Assembly: GCA_964522665.1 (NCBI GenBank)
Contig: CAZFVY010000097.1
Location: 1 to 28,557, forward strand
Direction: 5' to 3'
Source of the DNA: CAZFVY01 sp964522665
Lineage (GTDB): Bacteria; Verrucomicrobiota; Verrucomicrobiia; Limisphaerales; CAZFVY01
Length of the DNA stretch: 28,557 nt
Made by a program: the position numbers and the translations under genes. Below the pieces are notes generated by a model, which was not told the origin of the DNA, did no database searches, and saw only the letters and a list, made by a program, of their open reading frames with translations. This document shows positions 18,992 through 27,410 of the stretch, one piece after another (position 1 is the first letter of the stretch; each line of letters opens with the position of its first letter).

Positions 18992-19651
18992 TCACCGTTT
19001 TCGACAAACGTGCAGTCCGTCCGCCACCGTTAATAACACCGATTCGATGCGCGGATCACGCGATAGCTTGCGGTTCAACAGGTCGATGGCGCGGCCGGAT
19101 GGATGGTCCACCGGCCCTTTTCCGAGGCGTCCACCCCAAAGCATGTTGTCGAACAGCATCAATCCGTTTGGCCGTACGCGCGGCAGGAGCAGTTCGTAAT
19201 AACGGTCGTACTCGGTTTTCTCCGCGTCAATGAACGCGAAGTCGAACGTCAGGCCCGGTTCGAGCGCCTCGATCGTCGGTACGGCCGGACCAAGCCGGAG
19301 TTCGATCCGGTCGCTCAACCCCGCTTCCGCCCAGTAACGCCGGGCGATCGCGGTCCACTCCGCGCTTTCATCAAGGCAGATGAGTTTTCCTCCGGGCGCC
19401 AGGCCTCGGGCGGCGCAAATCGCGCTGTAACCGGTGAACGTGCCCACTTCGATCGCCGCGGTGGCTCCCAGCGTCGCGGTCAGCAAACTAATCAGGCTGC
19501 CTTGCTCACGGCTGATTTGCATTTCCGCGATTTCACCCAACGCCTCGGTTTCCGCGCGGAGCCGCTCTAACAACGGGTCGTGCGCGCGCGAGGAATGCTC
19601 GCAGACGTAATGATAAAGTGAGTCCGACAGGGGCAGGTATTTCAGCTTCAT
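18992..19651 (-). CDS. Class I SAM-dependent O-methyltransferase
   Basis: 219 aa, the usual size of the cation-dependent catechol/caffeoyl-CoA-type O-methyltransferases. Motif I is at 68-76 (EVGTFTGYS), which binds S-adenosylmethionine. D142 (FIDAEK) and D168-N169 (FDNMLWGG) match the metal- and substrate-binding positions of the family. An acidic residue after strand 2 (CLDES, D94) would hold the SAM ribose. The natural substrate is not evident from the sequence or neighbours. It is monocistronic, converges on the response regulator with 29 bases between stops, and its ATG has no obvious Shine-Dalgarno site. Confidence 0.9.
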   Translation of the reverse strand: MKLKYLPLSDSLYHYVCEHSSRAHDPLLERLRAETEALGEIAEMQISREQGSLISLLTATLGATAAIEVGTFTGYSAICAARGLAPGGKLICLDESAEWTAIARRYWAEAGLSDRIELRLGPAVPTIEALEPGLTFDFAFIDAEKTEYDRYYELLLPRVRPNGLMLFDNMLWGGRLGKGPVDHPSGRAIDLLNRKLSRDPRIESVLLTVADGLHVCRKR

Positions 19652-19871
19652 GCGTGCGCCGACTTTAACCCATTTGGCGTCGGCCCTGAAAGACTAAGCA
19701 AACGCCTCCCAAACGAAAAGACCGTATCCTCCAGGCGTCAGAATCGTCGCGGCTCCGACTGAAACGTTTGGCACGAACCTCGGCATGGAAGGAATCGTGC
19801 GGGAATAAGGTGAACGCGACGCCCACGGTAAATCATGTCCCGCCGACGCCTCGCCGCGGCGACGCGGACGC

Positions 19872-20303
19872 TTACCGCGAACGCAAGTTCGCGAATCGCT
19901 GGGCACGTTCCCGATACACCGTTCGAACTCGTTCAGGATCGAATCCTACGGCCGCAAACGAGGCGGGCTTGTTCCAGAGCAAATACAATTCGACGGCGTT
20001 TGGGTTGCGTCCTCGCCGCTCCGCAAACCAGCGTGAGCGATCGTCGAGAATACGGCTCGCCACCGACCAGGCCACCTCCGGGTTCTCAAAGTCGCGCGAG
20101 CGCGTGTATTGACGCCAGATATCCGGCATGATTTGGAAACGGCTGACTTCGCCGCTGTTCCCCCGCTTTAAATCCGCCCGGCAGAATTGGGCCTGGCGAG
20201 CGCCCGATTCGAACATAGCCAGTGACTCCCGCACCGGCAACGCCTCAACCGTACCCTCGGCCAGAATGGCCAACCCAACCGCGCGCCAAATCCATCGGTT
20301 CAT
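19872..20303 (-). CDS. Small exported lysozyme/transglycosylase-like protein
   Basis: 143 aa from the ATG at 20303; a TTG at 20381 would give a longer frame but would start inside the -35 box of the promoter candidate. An N-terminal signal peptide (about 1-22, IWRAVGLAILAEGTVEALP) suggests export. The rest resembles a compact SLT/lysozyme-like fold: an early glutamate in MFESG (E32), the segment VSRFQIMPDIWRQYT (53-67), and ELYLLWNKP (105-113). Proteins with the 'E..G....G..S.YQI.P..W' pattern cleave glycan strands of peptidoglycan, so a wall-remodelling role is plausible, but the catalytic residue was assigned by eye only. Gene is monocistronic. Confidence 0.6.
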   Translation of the reverse strand: MNRWIWRAVGLAILAEGTVEALPVRESLAMFESGARQAQFCRADLKRGNSGEVSRFQIMPDIWRQYTRSRDFENPEVAWSVASRILDDRSRWFAERRGRNPNAVELYLLWNKPASFAAVGFDPERVRTVYRERAQRFANLRSR

Positions 20304-20733
20304 AATTGTCAAGTGATTTTCGCCTGCGCCGGCTGCAAAACGCAGGCTGGCGAAACATATTGATCCGCCTAATATTGTCAAGTGGCGTTATTTATTCCTC
20401 CTCAAGCTACCAAGCCGCTCGAAGCGAGGTTTGGCGCGACTGATGGCGCGGGCCGTCCCGGCGCCGCAAATCGTGGCGCGGCGTCCGACCAAGCCTAACT
20501 TGCCCAGGTCCAAAACGTTGCCTATTCGCGTTGCCGTCTAGACGTCTGCGCGAGTCGCGCCAGCGGCCAAGTCTGACGTCCGCGCTCGACGATCGGTTGG
20601 GCCGCTTGAATCCAGAACGCGGTAGGAAATTACCCCATTCGATCCCACAGACTCAAAACGGAGCGGACGCCGGTCTCGCGCTTCTAAAGCGCCCTTAGAC
20701 ACGAGGGCTACCGGCTTTATCTCGGTTTTGAAA
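20304..20733. other. Intergenic region between the lysozyme-like gene and the tRNA-Lys fragment
   Basis: This 430-base stretch holds the promoter candidate of the lysozyme-like gene near its left end and otherwise shows no gene. The sequence attgtcaagtg occurs twice (20305-20315 and 20374-20384), about 69 bases apart. The remainder up to 20733 is GC-rich and carries no open frame of recognisable family. It represents the chromosome just downstream of the original tRNA-Lys gene. Confidence 0.5.
20354..20381 (-). promoter_or_regulatory. Promoter candidate for the lysozyme-like gene
   Basis: On the minus strand TTGACA (20381-20376) and TATGTT (20359-20354) are separated by 16 bp, close to the sigma70 consensus. 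The predicted transcript would begin about 40 nt before the ATG at 20303. A second TTGACA copy lies immediately before that ATG but has no matching -10 box. Confidence 0.45.
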
Positions 20734-20781
20734 TGGTGGGTTGGCAGGGACTCGAACCCTGGACCAATGCCTTAAAAGGAC
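20734..20781 (-). other. 3' half of a tRNA-Lys(TTT) gene: attachment site at the left end of an integrated element
   Basis: Read on the minus strand, the sequence has an anticodon loop CTTTTAA (anticodon TTT at 20776-20774), the 3' anticodon strand GGCAT, variable bases TGGTC, a perfect T arm (CAGGG, TTCGAGT, CCCTG), the acceptor strand CCAACCC, A and CCA. The 5' half is missing: the bases upstream do not supply GGGTTGG or a D arm, and only a GAGC and part of the anticodon stem follow before an AT-richer stretch. A tyrosine integrase gene starts about 110 bases away. This is the usual look of an att site where an element has entered the 3' part of a tRNA gene. Confidence 0.85.
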
Positions 20782-20890
20782 TTCGCTCGACATCTATTTC
20801 AGCCTTTGTTTATCAGGGTTTTATGGCGGTCTCAGAATCGGTTGCTATACGACTTGCTAAACATTTTCCCCTTTGCTTCAATGGGCGGCA

Positions 20891-22078
20891 ATGAAGGCCA
20901 CGCGCGTCTGGGAACCAACGCCGAACCGCAAAAGTGCTCACCGGCAGCGGTTCAAAATCATCCCGTTCGTCAACCCGAGCGGCGCCCGGTCCTGGCGGGT
21001 GACGGGGGTTCGGCGCGACGGGGTCCAGGTCCGCGAAAACTTCCGGGACCTGCGTGCCGCCCAGTGCAAACAAGTTGAACTCGAAACGGAATGGCTCGGG
21101 CAGCAGACGGACACCAGCCTCCGGGCGACTAAACTGACGGAAACCCAACTGCGAGTCGCGGAAGTCGCCTTCGTCAAACTGGGCCACGATTCTGACCATG
21201 ATCTCGTGTTGGCGGTCGAGCACTGGCTTCGGCAGGGAAAACAGGGATCATCCGCGGAGTCGCCGAGGCTCGATGACGCGATTGACCAGTATCTGGAATG
21301 GCTCGCGGTGTCAACGCTGCGCGACGCCACCAAACGCCATTGGCGGACGCGGATGACGGTTTTCAAGAATTCCGTCCCGAATCTTCGCGTCGTGGACGTG
21401 ACGCCGGAAACGATGGACCGGTTTTTGGCGACCCGCAAGACGTCGCCATCAAGCAAGGATACCGACCGGCGGGCCGTGTCGCGCTTTTTCTCGTGGTGTA
21501 TCGAACGTCCGCGGCGATGGCTCCTGGCCAATCCTTGCCGCGAGGTTCGCGTTGAGAGGGGCGAGGCGGCGGCGCCCACGGTGTTGAGCGTCGAAGACTG
21601 CGGCAGGCTCCTGAACGCCGCCGAGGCGCACAAGAGCGGCCTGCTGGCGCCTTACGTCGCGGTTTGCTTGTTCGCCGGTCTCCGGCCTTTTGAAGCCGCG
21701 CGCCTTCAGTGGTCGCAGGTTAATCTTGCCGACGGGGAGATTCGCCTGGAGGCGAACCAGACCAAAACCAGGCGCGCCCGCGTCGTCAAGATTTGCGACC
21801 CGCTCAATCGGTGGCTCAGCGCCTATCACGGCACGGGGTTTTTCCCGGCCAACTGGCGGAAAGAATTCGATGCCGTCAGGGCGAGGGCGAAGATCGCGGA
21901 CTGGACGGCGGACGTGATGCGGCACACGGCGGTCTCCCATTTCTTCCGCGCCACGGGCAGCTACGGCCGAACCGCGGAGCAATTCGGCAATTCAGAAACG
22001 ATTATAAAAAACCACTACCAGGGTCGCGTCAGCAGCGACGAAGCAGAACGGTTTTACCAGCTGCTGCCGACGAAATGA
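20891..22078 (+). CDS. int: Tyrosine recombinase (integrase)
   Basis: 395 aa from the ATG at 20891; a TTG at 20873 is also in frame. It would catalyse insertion and, with an excisionase, removal of the element at the tRNA-Lys site. An N-terminal arm-binding region (about 15-75), a SAM-like core-binding domain (about 125-215) and the catalytic domain (about 225-390) are visible. Catalytic residues are R265 (GLRPFEAARL), R344-H345 (DVMRHTAVSHF) and nucleophile Y376 (KNHYQG). The first His of the HxxR box is Asp (D341) and the later His/Trp is Asn (N367, FGNS). Such changes are seen in related integrases, so the enzyme may well be active. The stop codon overlaps the next start (ATGA), so the two proteins are made together. 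Confidence 0.92.
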   Translation: MKATRVWEPTPNRKSAHRQRFKIIPFVNPSGARSWRVTGVRRDGVQVRENFRDLRAAQCKQVELETEWLGQQTDTSLRATKLTETQLRVAEVAFVKLGHDSDHDLVLAVEHWLRQGKQGSSAESPRLDDAIDQYLEWLAVSTLRDATKRHWRTRMTVFKNSVPNLRVVDVTPETMDRFLATRKTSPSSKDTDRRAVSRFFSWCIERPRRWLLANPCREVRVERGEAAAPTVLSVEDCGRLLNAAEAHKSGLLAPYVAVCLFAGLRPFEAARLQWSQVNLADGEIRLEANQTKTRRARVVKICDPLNRWLSAYHGTGFFPANWRKEFDAVRARAKIADWTADVMRHTAVSHFFRATGSYGRTAEQFGNSETIIKNHYQGRVSSDEAERFYQLLPTK

Positions 22079-22902
22079 AAACTTCCGACAAGGCATTAAA
22101 ATTTGGGCAAGTGCCGGACGGGGAACTTCTGGCGTGCCGCTACTGGGAGTACGCCCGTGAGTCGCGAACCCTTCGGAGATTGTTGGAGTCCGCCGGAGAT
22201 TACGACGTACCAGCGGTTCGCGAAGTGGCCGAAAAGTTCAAGATTATTTTACCGTTTGCGCTTCCGCGGGTCGAACGCAAAAATGGGAAGACGATCAACC
22301 ACCCAGCGCTCGGCGCGAAGATTCAAACCCCGTGGCGAAAACTGCGCTCCGCTGAACGCGCCTACCTTGCGAAATGCTTCCCTCTACGTTTGACCCCCAA
22401 GGGTTCACGCGCGCGAGTGCGGCCCGGCGGTTGGAGCAACGCCAGCGAAGAGGACTTCCACCATTTGGCCACCGCCACCAGGGAGCGCTGGGATCGGCCC
22501 CGTGACGAGATTGTAATGAACCTCGGTAAACGCCCGGATTGCCTTAAACCGTTCAGTTGGAAACGTCGCTTTGGTGACGGCCTGTCGGTCGCGCCCCGGT
22601 GGCTGGAAACGCTGGCCTTCACCATCGATTGGTGGCACCCCAATGATGAGCTCACGGCTGCTTTCAAAAAATGGCTAACGCAATCCCGCCCGCCTGAATT
22701 CGTGAATGATCGAAAAGGTCAAAAAGTCCTCAGTATTCGCAAGGATTTGGAGCGCCTCGCCACCCTGCGGGAAATCCACGCGAATTCGAAGACGGCCGAC
22801 GGAGTGCGCAACAAGGAAGCTGAGAAGGCGCTCCGCTGTTTCCACGCTCTGTTTCCAGTCCTCAAAGACCTTCAAGAAATGCCGCTCAGCCGGGGTCCGT
22901 AG
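22075..22902 (+). CDS. Integrase-coupled protein of unknown function
   Basis: 275 aa. The start ATG at 22075 overlaps the integrase stop by 4 nt; the longer frame upstream is only a shadow of int. The protein is basic and rich in Trp, Arg and Leu, with no signal peptide or membrane helix. Recognisable landmarks are an N-terminal LLACRYWEYARES (18-30), a central RPGGWSNASEEDF (116-128), DWWHPNDELTAAFKKWL (185-201), and a C-terminal ERLATLREIHANSKTADGVR (226-245). The pattern suggests a soluble nucleic-acid-binding protein, but no family can be assigned with confidence. Tight coupling to int suggests a role in integration, excision or copy control of the element. Confidence 0.75.
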   Translation: MKTSDKALKFGQVPDGELLACRYWEYARESRTLRRLLESAGDYDVPAVREVAEKFKIILPFALPRVERKNGKTINHPALGAKIQTPWRKLRSAERAYLAKCFPLRLTPKGSRARVRPGGWSNASEEDFHHLATATRERWDRPRDEIVMNLGKRPDCLKPFSWKRRFGDGLSVAPRWLETLAFTIDWWHPNDELTAAFKKWLTQSRPPEFVNDRKGQKVLSIRKDLERLATLREIHANSKTADGVRNKEAEKALRCFHALFPVLKDLQEMPLSRGP

Positions 22903-22994
22903 AACTGGCCCACGGATCGTTCCGCCGGGAATAAAATCCCCACCGCATTTCATTCCTTCGCATTGCTTGCAGCGGTCGCCGAAACTAGGGGCCG

Positions 22995-23237
22995 ATGAAC
23001 GCACATCCAACTTCGGCCCGGCTCGCGACGCTCGACCAATTGATCCGGTCCGTGCTGCCCAACTTCCTGGACCCGATCCCGTCCCGCGAAACCTTGCGGG
23101 CCTGGTTTGATGGGGCCAGGATTCCGCGCTTTCAGGCGAATCCGAGCGCAAAGCGCGGCGGCGGACCGGTCTTCTATTCCGTCTCCGCGGTCGAGAAATT
23201 CCTGCGGTCGCGGACTCTGCCGGGGTCCACGCGATGA
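22995..23237 (+). CDS. Excisionase-like helix-turn-helix protein
   Basis: 80 aa. The segment from about residue 28 (IPSRETLRAWFDGARIPRFQ) to 73 (VEKFLRSR) has the shape of a MerR/excisionase-type winged HTH: a helix with 'S-R-E-T-L-R-x-W', a basic turn (PSAKRGGG) and a wing-like VFYSVSAVEKFL. Such proteins direct the integrase toward excision or regulate the element's operon. The ATG is preceded by AGGGG at 22987-22991, only 3 bases away, which is close but usable. A 92-base gap separates it from the previous gene, so it may have its own promoter. Its stop overlaps the next ATG by 4 nt. Confidence 0.7.
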   Translation: MNAHPTSARLATLDQLIRSVLPNFLDPIPSRETLRAWFDGARIPRFQANPSAKRGGGPVFYSVSAVEKFLRSRTLPGSTR

Positions 23238-23395
23238 CGACCACGGAGATTATCGCCCGGCTCGTAACAAAAACCGGTTCGGATCCCGGCACTGGGACGG
23301 GGGCATTAAGGTCGAAAGAGTTGGAACTAATCGCGCGCATTCGTGGGATCGATCACGCTCGTGATGAGGAAAGCCGACGCAACGCGAACCCGTGA
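23234..23395 (+). CDS. Small 53-aa protein between excisionase and primase genes
   Basis: ATG at 23234 overlaps the stop of the excisionase-like gene (ATGA). The 53-aa product begins MTTTEIIARLVTKTGSD and continues with ALRSKELELIARIRGIDHARDEESRRNANP. It is charged and predicted helical, with no cysteines, no signal peptide and no recognised family. The 4-nt overlap and the conserved gene spacing in the element favour a real gene, but its short length makes coding status uncertain. A nine-codon GTG-started frame (23392-23421) overlaps both its stop and the primase ATG. Confidence 0.5.
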   Translation: MTTTEIIARLVTKTGSDPGTGTGALRSKELELIARIRGIDHARDEESRRNANP

Positions 23396-23417
23396 GCACA
23401 ATCGCAAACCCTGGCCT

Positions 23418-26400
23418 ATGACCCAGGCCGAATTTCAGAGCAAACTGGAAACGGCGAAGCGTAATCTGCCGCTGCGGCAACTGATGACGCAATATGGCGA
23501 TCATCCGGCGTCCGGGAACTGGAAGAGCTTTCAATGTCCCTTCTGCAAAAAGAAAGGCAAGTCGGCGGGCCTCTCGGCGGGGAAACATTCGGGGTCGGAA
23601 ATCTTCAAGTGCTTCTCGGCCTCATGCCCCAGCGGAACCCAAGCCGACGGCGCCGCCTGCGACGAAATCGAGTACGTCGCCTTCAAAGAGCGCGTGCCAG
23701 TCAAGGAGGCGTGGAAACCTTACTTCAAAATGGCCGGCGTCTGGCAAGAGGAACGGCTTTCGCCCAGCGTTCTGCCCGGGGCGCGGAAGCGGAAACTTCA
23801 TGCCGAGGTCGAACCCGCCAATGACGCTCCGGCGGCTCAGGGTGAACTGGACGGAGGGAATCAGGCGGCGGCGGCGGTGGAAACGGCGGCCACGGCTGGC
23901 GCGGCCAACGTGGACAAAATAGACGGCATGGACTCCGGGGTGGACGTCTCGGCGGAAGCGGCGGAGACGGCGGCGACGCCGGTGACCGCCGACGATGAGA
24001 AGTTGATTCAGGAGGCGATTACGTTGGTGCGCCACGCGGGGCAAGCCAGCGGCTCGATTCTGCGGAGGGAATTACATCTTGGCTTCATTCGCGCGGATCA
24101 CATTTTGGCCGAGTTGGAAAAGCGCGGAGTAGTCGGTTCGGCCAACGGAAAGGTGGCGCGCCGGGTGTTCCCGGCGCCGGCGCAAAAGAATTTGGCGGGC
24201 GGGGCTGGAGTCGATTCCAAAGCCTCACCAAGCCCGGCCAATCCGGGGACGGATACCCCGAGCCTTCAACCTGGGCCAACCACCCAAGGCGCCATTCTGC
24301 ATGGCACTCCAAATCATCCCGCAGTTCCCATGGCCGCGCCGCCAGTGACTACCCCGGCCAGCATAGTCGGGGCCAAAGGCGCGGCCACTTCGGAGGGCAA
24401 CATCGTGACGTTGCCGGGCGTGATGTCCGATGAGGATTTCCAGGCCGCGCAGGATCAGGAGGCGGCCGCCAAGGCGGCCAAGATCATTCCCATCGTCGAG
24501 GTCAAGGCGGCCCCACCTACGTCAAGGCTCCGGCGCGGCCAGTCCGCGGGAGACGGGGACACGGCGGATGCTGGGGGCGACTCGGGTGGCGGGGATGCCG
24601 GCGACGACGGCGGCGACGGGGACGGGAAGCAAGGCGGCCCGCGCGAGAACGCGGCGCTGCGGGCGTTTTATGAATTGATCGACCTGATCCCGGAGCATCG
24701 CGCCAAGTTGACGGCGGACCGTGGGTTCACGGACCTCGAGATTGATCGTAACGGTTTCCGGTCGAGCGTGCGCGGGAATCGCGAGAAGATCCTCAGCCTG
24801 GTGGGGAAATTCACACAGGGCGAATTGATCGAGGCGGGCTTGCTCCACGAGAAGGAATGGAAGGAACCGCAGCCTAATTCGCAGTTGTGCGGCTACGGAC
24901 GCAAGGGCAAGAACGCGGCGGGCGAGGATGTTTGGGACACGACGAATCCGTTGCTGATTCCGTATTGGGGCGCCGGCGGCGAGTTGCTGGACCTGCGGGC
25001 GCACAAGGGCAGCAACGCCAGCGGTCGGCCCCGGCTCTACGTGGCGCGGCGGCGGGCGGGCGAGCCGGAAGTGGCCCAGCCGGCGGCGGCGCCGACGGAC
25101 ACCACGGATGATGCCGCCAGCGATCCGGAGGCGCCGCCGGAAGTCCCGCCGGGGCCGGTGGACCCGGCGAATCAATGGGTGGTCATCTGCGAGGCGGAAT
25201 TCAAGGCGGCCGCGGTGCAGGCCGGCCTCGGCGATTTGGTCCAGGCGGTGGGCCTGCCCGGGATCTCGATGGCGCGGGAGGATTCGGCCGGGAGTTATCC
25301 GATGGTCCAGGAATTGAAAAGTTTCCTGAGAACGGCGGGGACCAAAAAGGTGGTCATCGCTTTCGACAACGAAGAGAAGGGGGATCCGAAACTGGCGTCG
25401 TACAAGCAGGACAAGCGGAAGCGTTACGACGCGCAGATTTGGGCGCGGTATCTGGCGATCACGCTCGCCAAGCAGGGATATGACGCGCGCGTGGGCTGGC
25501 TGCCGACGGAATGGCGCGACGAGCAGGGCAAGGCGGATTGGGACGGCGCGCTGGCGCGGGCGCGCACGGTGGGCCTGCCGCGGCCGGCCGGCGGCAAGGG
25601 GCTGATCAAAACGGCGGGGCAAATCAAGGTGGCCTTCCGCCAGGTGCTCACCGAGGCGCGCGGCGGGAACGAGTTCGCGCAGCTCGGGTTGTTCGACGGG
25701 GAGGCCGAGGCGATCATCCGCCGCGGGATCGAACGGAAGTTTTTCAGGCCGGAGCTGCCCAGCGGCGGCGACCGGGAGCTGGAGATCGCCAAGCGGCTCG
25801 AGCGGTTCGTGCGCTCGCCGGCGTCGGAAGGCCCGGGCGGCGCGCTGGCGCGCAAGGTGGCGGCGGCCTACCGGGACATTTTCGGCTGCTACTATGAACT
25901 AAAGAACATGCTGCATAATCAGAAGCAGCGGGAGCGGTGGGAGCAGAATCTGACGGCCGCGCGCCAGCTCGGCGAGGACACGGGGCAATGGGACAAGGCG
26001 TTCGCCATCGAGAAGGTGCTCGAAGGGATTCCGAAGGCGGTGTCGGATTTCACAATGACGCCGCTCTACTCGGTGCGCCGCGGCTCGAAAGTGCATAGAA
26101 AGGTGCTGTTGCGCGCGGCCGGGATCGGGGGCGAGGAATGCCTGGCGACGCTGGATGACGCCAGCTCGAGCAATCCGACGCGCTTCCGCGAATGGTGCCA
26201 GCAACGGGGCGGGTTCGCTTGGAGCGCGGGCCAGGAGCCGCTGGACCTGCTGGTGCGCCAGAATAACAAGCTTCTGGCCGGGCTGCGGGTGAACGAGCTT
26301 TCTCATTTCGGCTGGCACGCGGAGCCGAAGTTATGGGTGTTCGGCGACGGCCTCATCACCTCCTCCACCAAGACGGAGCCGGCCCGGCTGATCGCGCCGG

Positions 26401-27410
26401 ACGATGAGCAAATTTTGTGGCACGAGGACATCGGCTACCTGATCGGCGAGACGGATTGGGAGGGGGAAGGTTTCAAGCTGGGGCGGCCGTTGTGCCATCC
26501 GACGCAGGGGTTGCGCTTCGCGGTCCCGAAGGTGAAGGGGAAGCACGCGGCGGGCGGCCCGCCTGCGCTCGATGAGCTTCGGCGCGGCGATTCCGAAGCG
26601 GAATCGGAGTTCGAGCTGGTGGAGGGGCAGCCAGACGATCCGGCGGCGATTCAAAGCTTGTTTCGCCAACTGGCTTATTATCTGCGGGAAACTCTGCGAG
26701 GAACGGAGGCTTATCTGGCCATTGGCTCCGTGCTGGCGTACGCGGGGGCGCCGGAAATGTTTGAGCTGGAGCACGCTTTCCCGGGCTTCTGGATCTCCGG
26801 CGAAACGCGCGGCGGCAAATCGACGTTGACGGGCTGGCTGCTGAAGCTGTTCGGGTTCTCCTGCGACGCCGGAATCAAGATGGGAGATTCAACTTTGGTT
26901 GGTTTCCGGGTTGGGGCCCAACAGTATTGCAACCTGCCGATCTGGTTCGAGGAATTCGAGCGCGCCCTCGAGCGTCCGAAGCAGGAGTTTTTGAAATCGC
27001 TGATGGACCGGACGATCGCGGCGAAAAAGGAGTTCGGCGAGCGGTCGCGCAAGATCATGACGAACGCGATCGTGACCGGCGAAAACACGGCGGGCAAAAG
27101 TTCGATCGAGGCGCGTTTTGCGCAAATCGTCGTCTCGGAGGAACGGCGGAAGGCGGGCCTGACGGAAGAGCAGCAGAAGGCCATCACGAACTGGATTGAG
27201 GAAAATAAACGTTTTTTTTTGCCCTGGGCCGGCACTGCTTGCTCCACCGGACGAAGTTCGTCGAGTCGTTTTATCCGCGCTGGCAGCGGTGGTGCGACGC
27301 GCCGGACCTGGGGACGGCGGACACGCGCAGCCGCAAAGTGCATGGCGTCGGCTACGCGGGTTTTATGGCGATGGTCGAGCTACTGGAGGGAGCCACTGTG
27401 CAGGGAGTAA
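23418..27410 (+). CDS. Primase-helicase of the integrated element (zero-frame part)
   Basis: The zero frame gives 1330 aa from ATG 23418; ATG 23364 is an alternative start. Numbering uses 23418. A CHC2-like zinc finger lies at 36-72 (C40, C43, C65, C70). Residues about 192-250 form a winged helix very like FtsK-gamma (AITLVRHAGQASGSILRREL, then GSANGKVARRVFP). A Gly/Asp-rich linker covers about 375-411. A TOPRIM-like domain of the DUF3854 type follows, with E592 (CEAEFKAAAV), D650-N-E652 and KADWDGAL near 706. A P-loop ATPase ends the frame, with Walker A G1128-ETRGGK-S1135 and Walker B IWFEE (E1178, E1179). It would prime and unwind element DNA. The frame leaves the true C-terminus at T9 27212-27220; the last 63 or so residues are out-of-frame translation. 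Confidence 0.8.
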   Translation: MTQAEFQSKLETAKRNLPLRQLMTQYGDHPASGNWKSFQCPFCKKKGKSAGLSAGKHSGSEIFKCFSASCPSGTQADGAACDEIEYVAFKERVPVKEAWKPYFKMAGVWQEERLSPSVLPGARKRKLHAEVEPANDAPAAQGELDGGNQAAAAVETAATAGAANVDKIDGMDSGVDVSAEAAETAATPVTADDEKLIQEAITLVRHAGQASGSILRRELHLGFIRADHILAELEKRGVVGSANGKVARRVFPAPAQKNLAGGAGVDSKASPSPANPGTDTPSLQPGPTTQGAILHGTPNHPAVPMAAPPVTTPASIVGAKGAATSEGNIVTLPGVMSDEDFQAAQDQEAAAKAAKIIPIVEVKAAPPTSRLRRGQSAGDGDTADAGGDSGGGDAGDDGGDGDGKQGGPRENAALRAFYELIDLIPEHRAKLTADRGFTDLEIDRNGFRSSVRGNREKILSLVGKFTQGELIEAGLLHEKEWKEPQPNSQLCGYGRKGKNAAGEDVWDTTNPLLIPYWGAGGELLDLRAHKGSNASGRPRLYVARRRAGEPEVAQPAAAPTDTTDDAASDPEAPPEVPPGPVDPANQWVVICEAEFKAAAVQAGLGDLVQAVGLPGISMAREDSAGSYPMVQELKSFLRTAGTKKVVIAFDNEEKGDPKLASYKQDKRKRYDAQIWARYLAITLAKQGYDARVGWLPTEWRDEQGKADWDGALARARTVGLPRPAGGKGLIKTAGQIKVAFRQVLTEARGGNEFAQLGLFDGEAEAIIRRGIERKFFRPELPSGGDRELEIAKRLERFVRSPASEGPGGALARKVAAAYRDIFGCYYELKNMLHNQKQRERWEQNLTAARQLGEDTGQWDKAFAIEKVLEGIPKAVSDFTMTPLYSVRRGSKVHRKVLLRAAGIGGEECLATLDDASSSNPTRFREWCQQRGGFAWSAGQEPLDLLVRQNNKLLAGLRVNELSHFGWHAEPKLWVFGDGLITSSTKTEPARLIAPDDEQILWHEDIGYLIGETDWEGEGFKLGRPLCHPTQGLRFAVPKVKGKHAAGGPPALDELRRGDSEAESEFELVEGQPDDPAAIQSLFRQLAYYLRETLRGTEAYLAIGSVLAYAGAPEMFELEHAFPGFWISGETRGGKSTLTGWLLKLFGFSCDAGIKMGDSTLVGFRVGAQQYCNLPIWFEEFERALERPKQEFLKSLMDRTIAAKKEFGERSRKIMTNAIVTGENTAGKSSIEARFAQIVVSEERRKAGLTEEQQKAITNWIEENKRFFLPWAGTACSTGRSSSSRFIRAGSGGATRRTWGRRTRAAAKCMASATRVLWRWSSYWREPLCRE
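27212..27220 (+). promoter_or_regulatory. T9 tract at the frame change: possible -1 frameshift or slippage site
   Basis: The coding signal passes from frame 0 to the -1 frame at nine T's. In frame 0 the bases read CGT TTT TTT TTG, so T TTT TTT (27212-27218) is a perfect X XXY YYZ heptamer. An SD-like GAGGA (27198-27202) lies 9 nt upstream, the spacing used by dnaX-type frameshift sites. A single missing T, real or due to sequencing, would also explain the break. Confidence 0.5.

Noticed and set aside
19694..19906. 70-codon minus-strand frame between the methyltransferase and the lysozyme-like gene
   Set aside because: It overlaps the end of the lysozyme-like gene and shows no protein-like features beyond a short hydrophobic end.
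20734..20800. Intact tRNA-Lys gene
   Set aside because: The acceptor 5' strand and D arm are absent and the 5' anticodon strand fits poorly, so only the 3' half is present.
24522..25622. 366-codon minus-strand frame opposite the primase-helicase
   Set aside because: Arg/Pro-rich low-complexity translation, antisense to the TOPRIM-containing gene.
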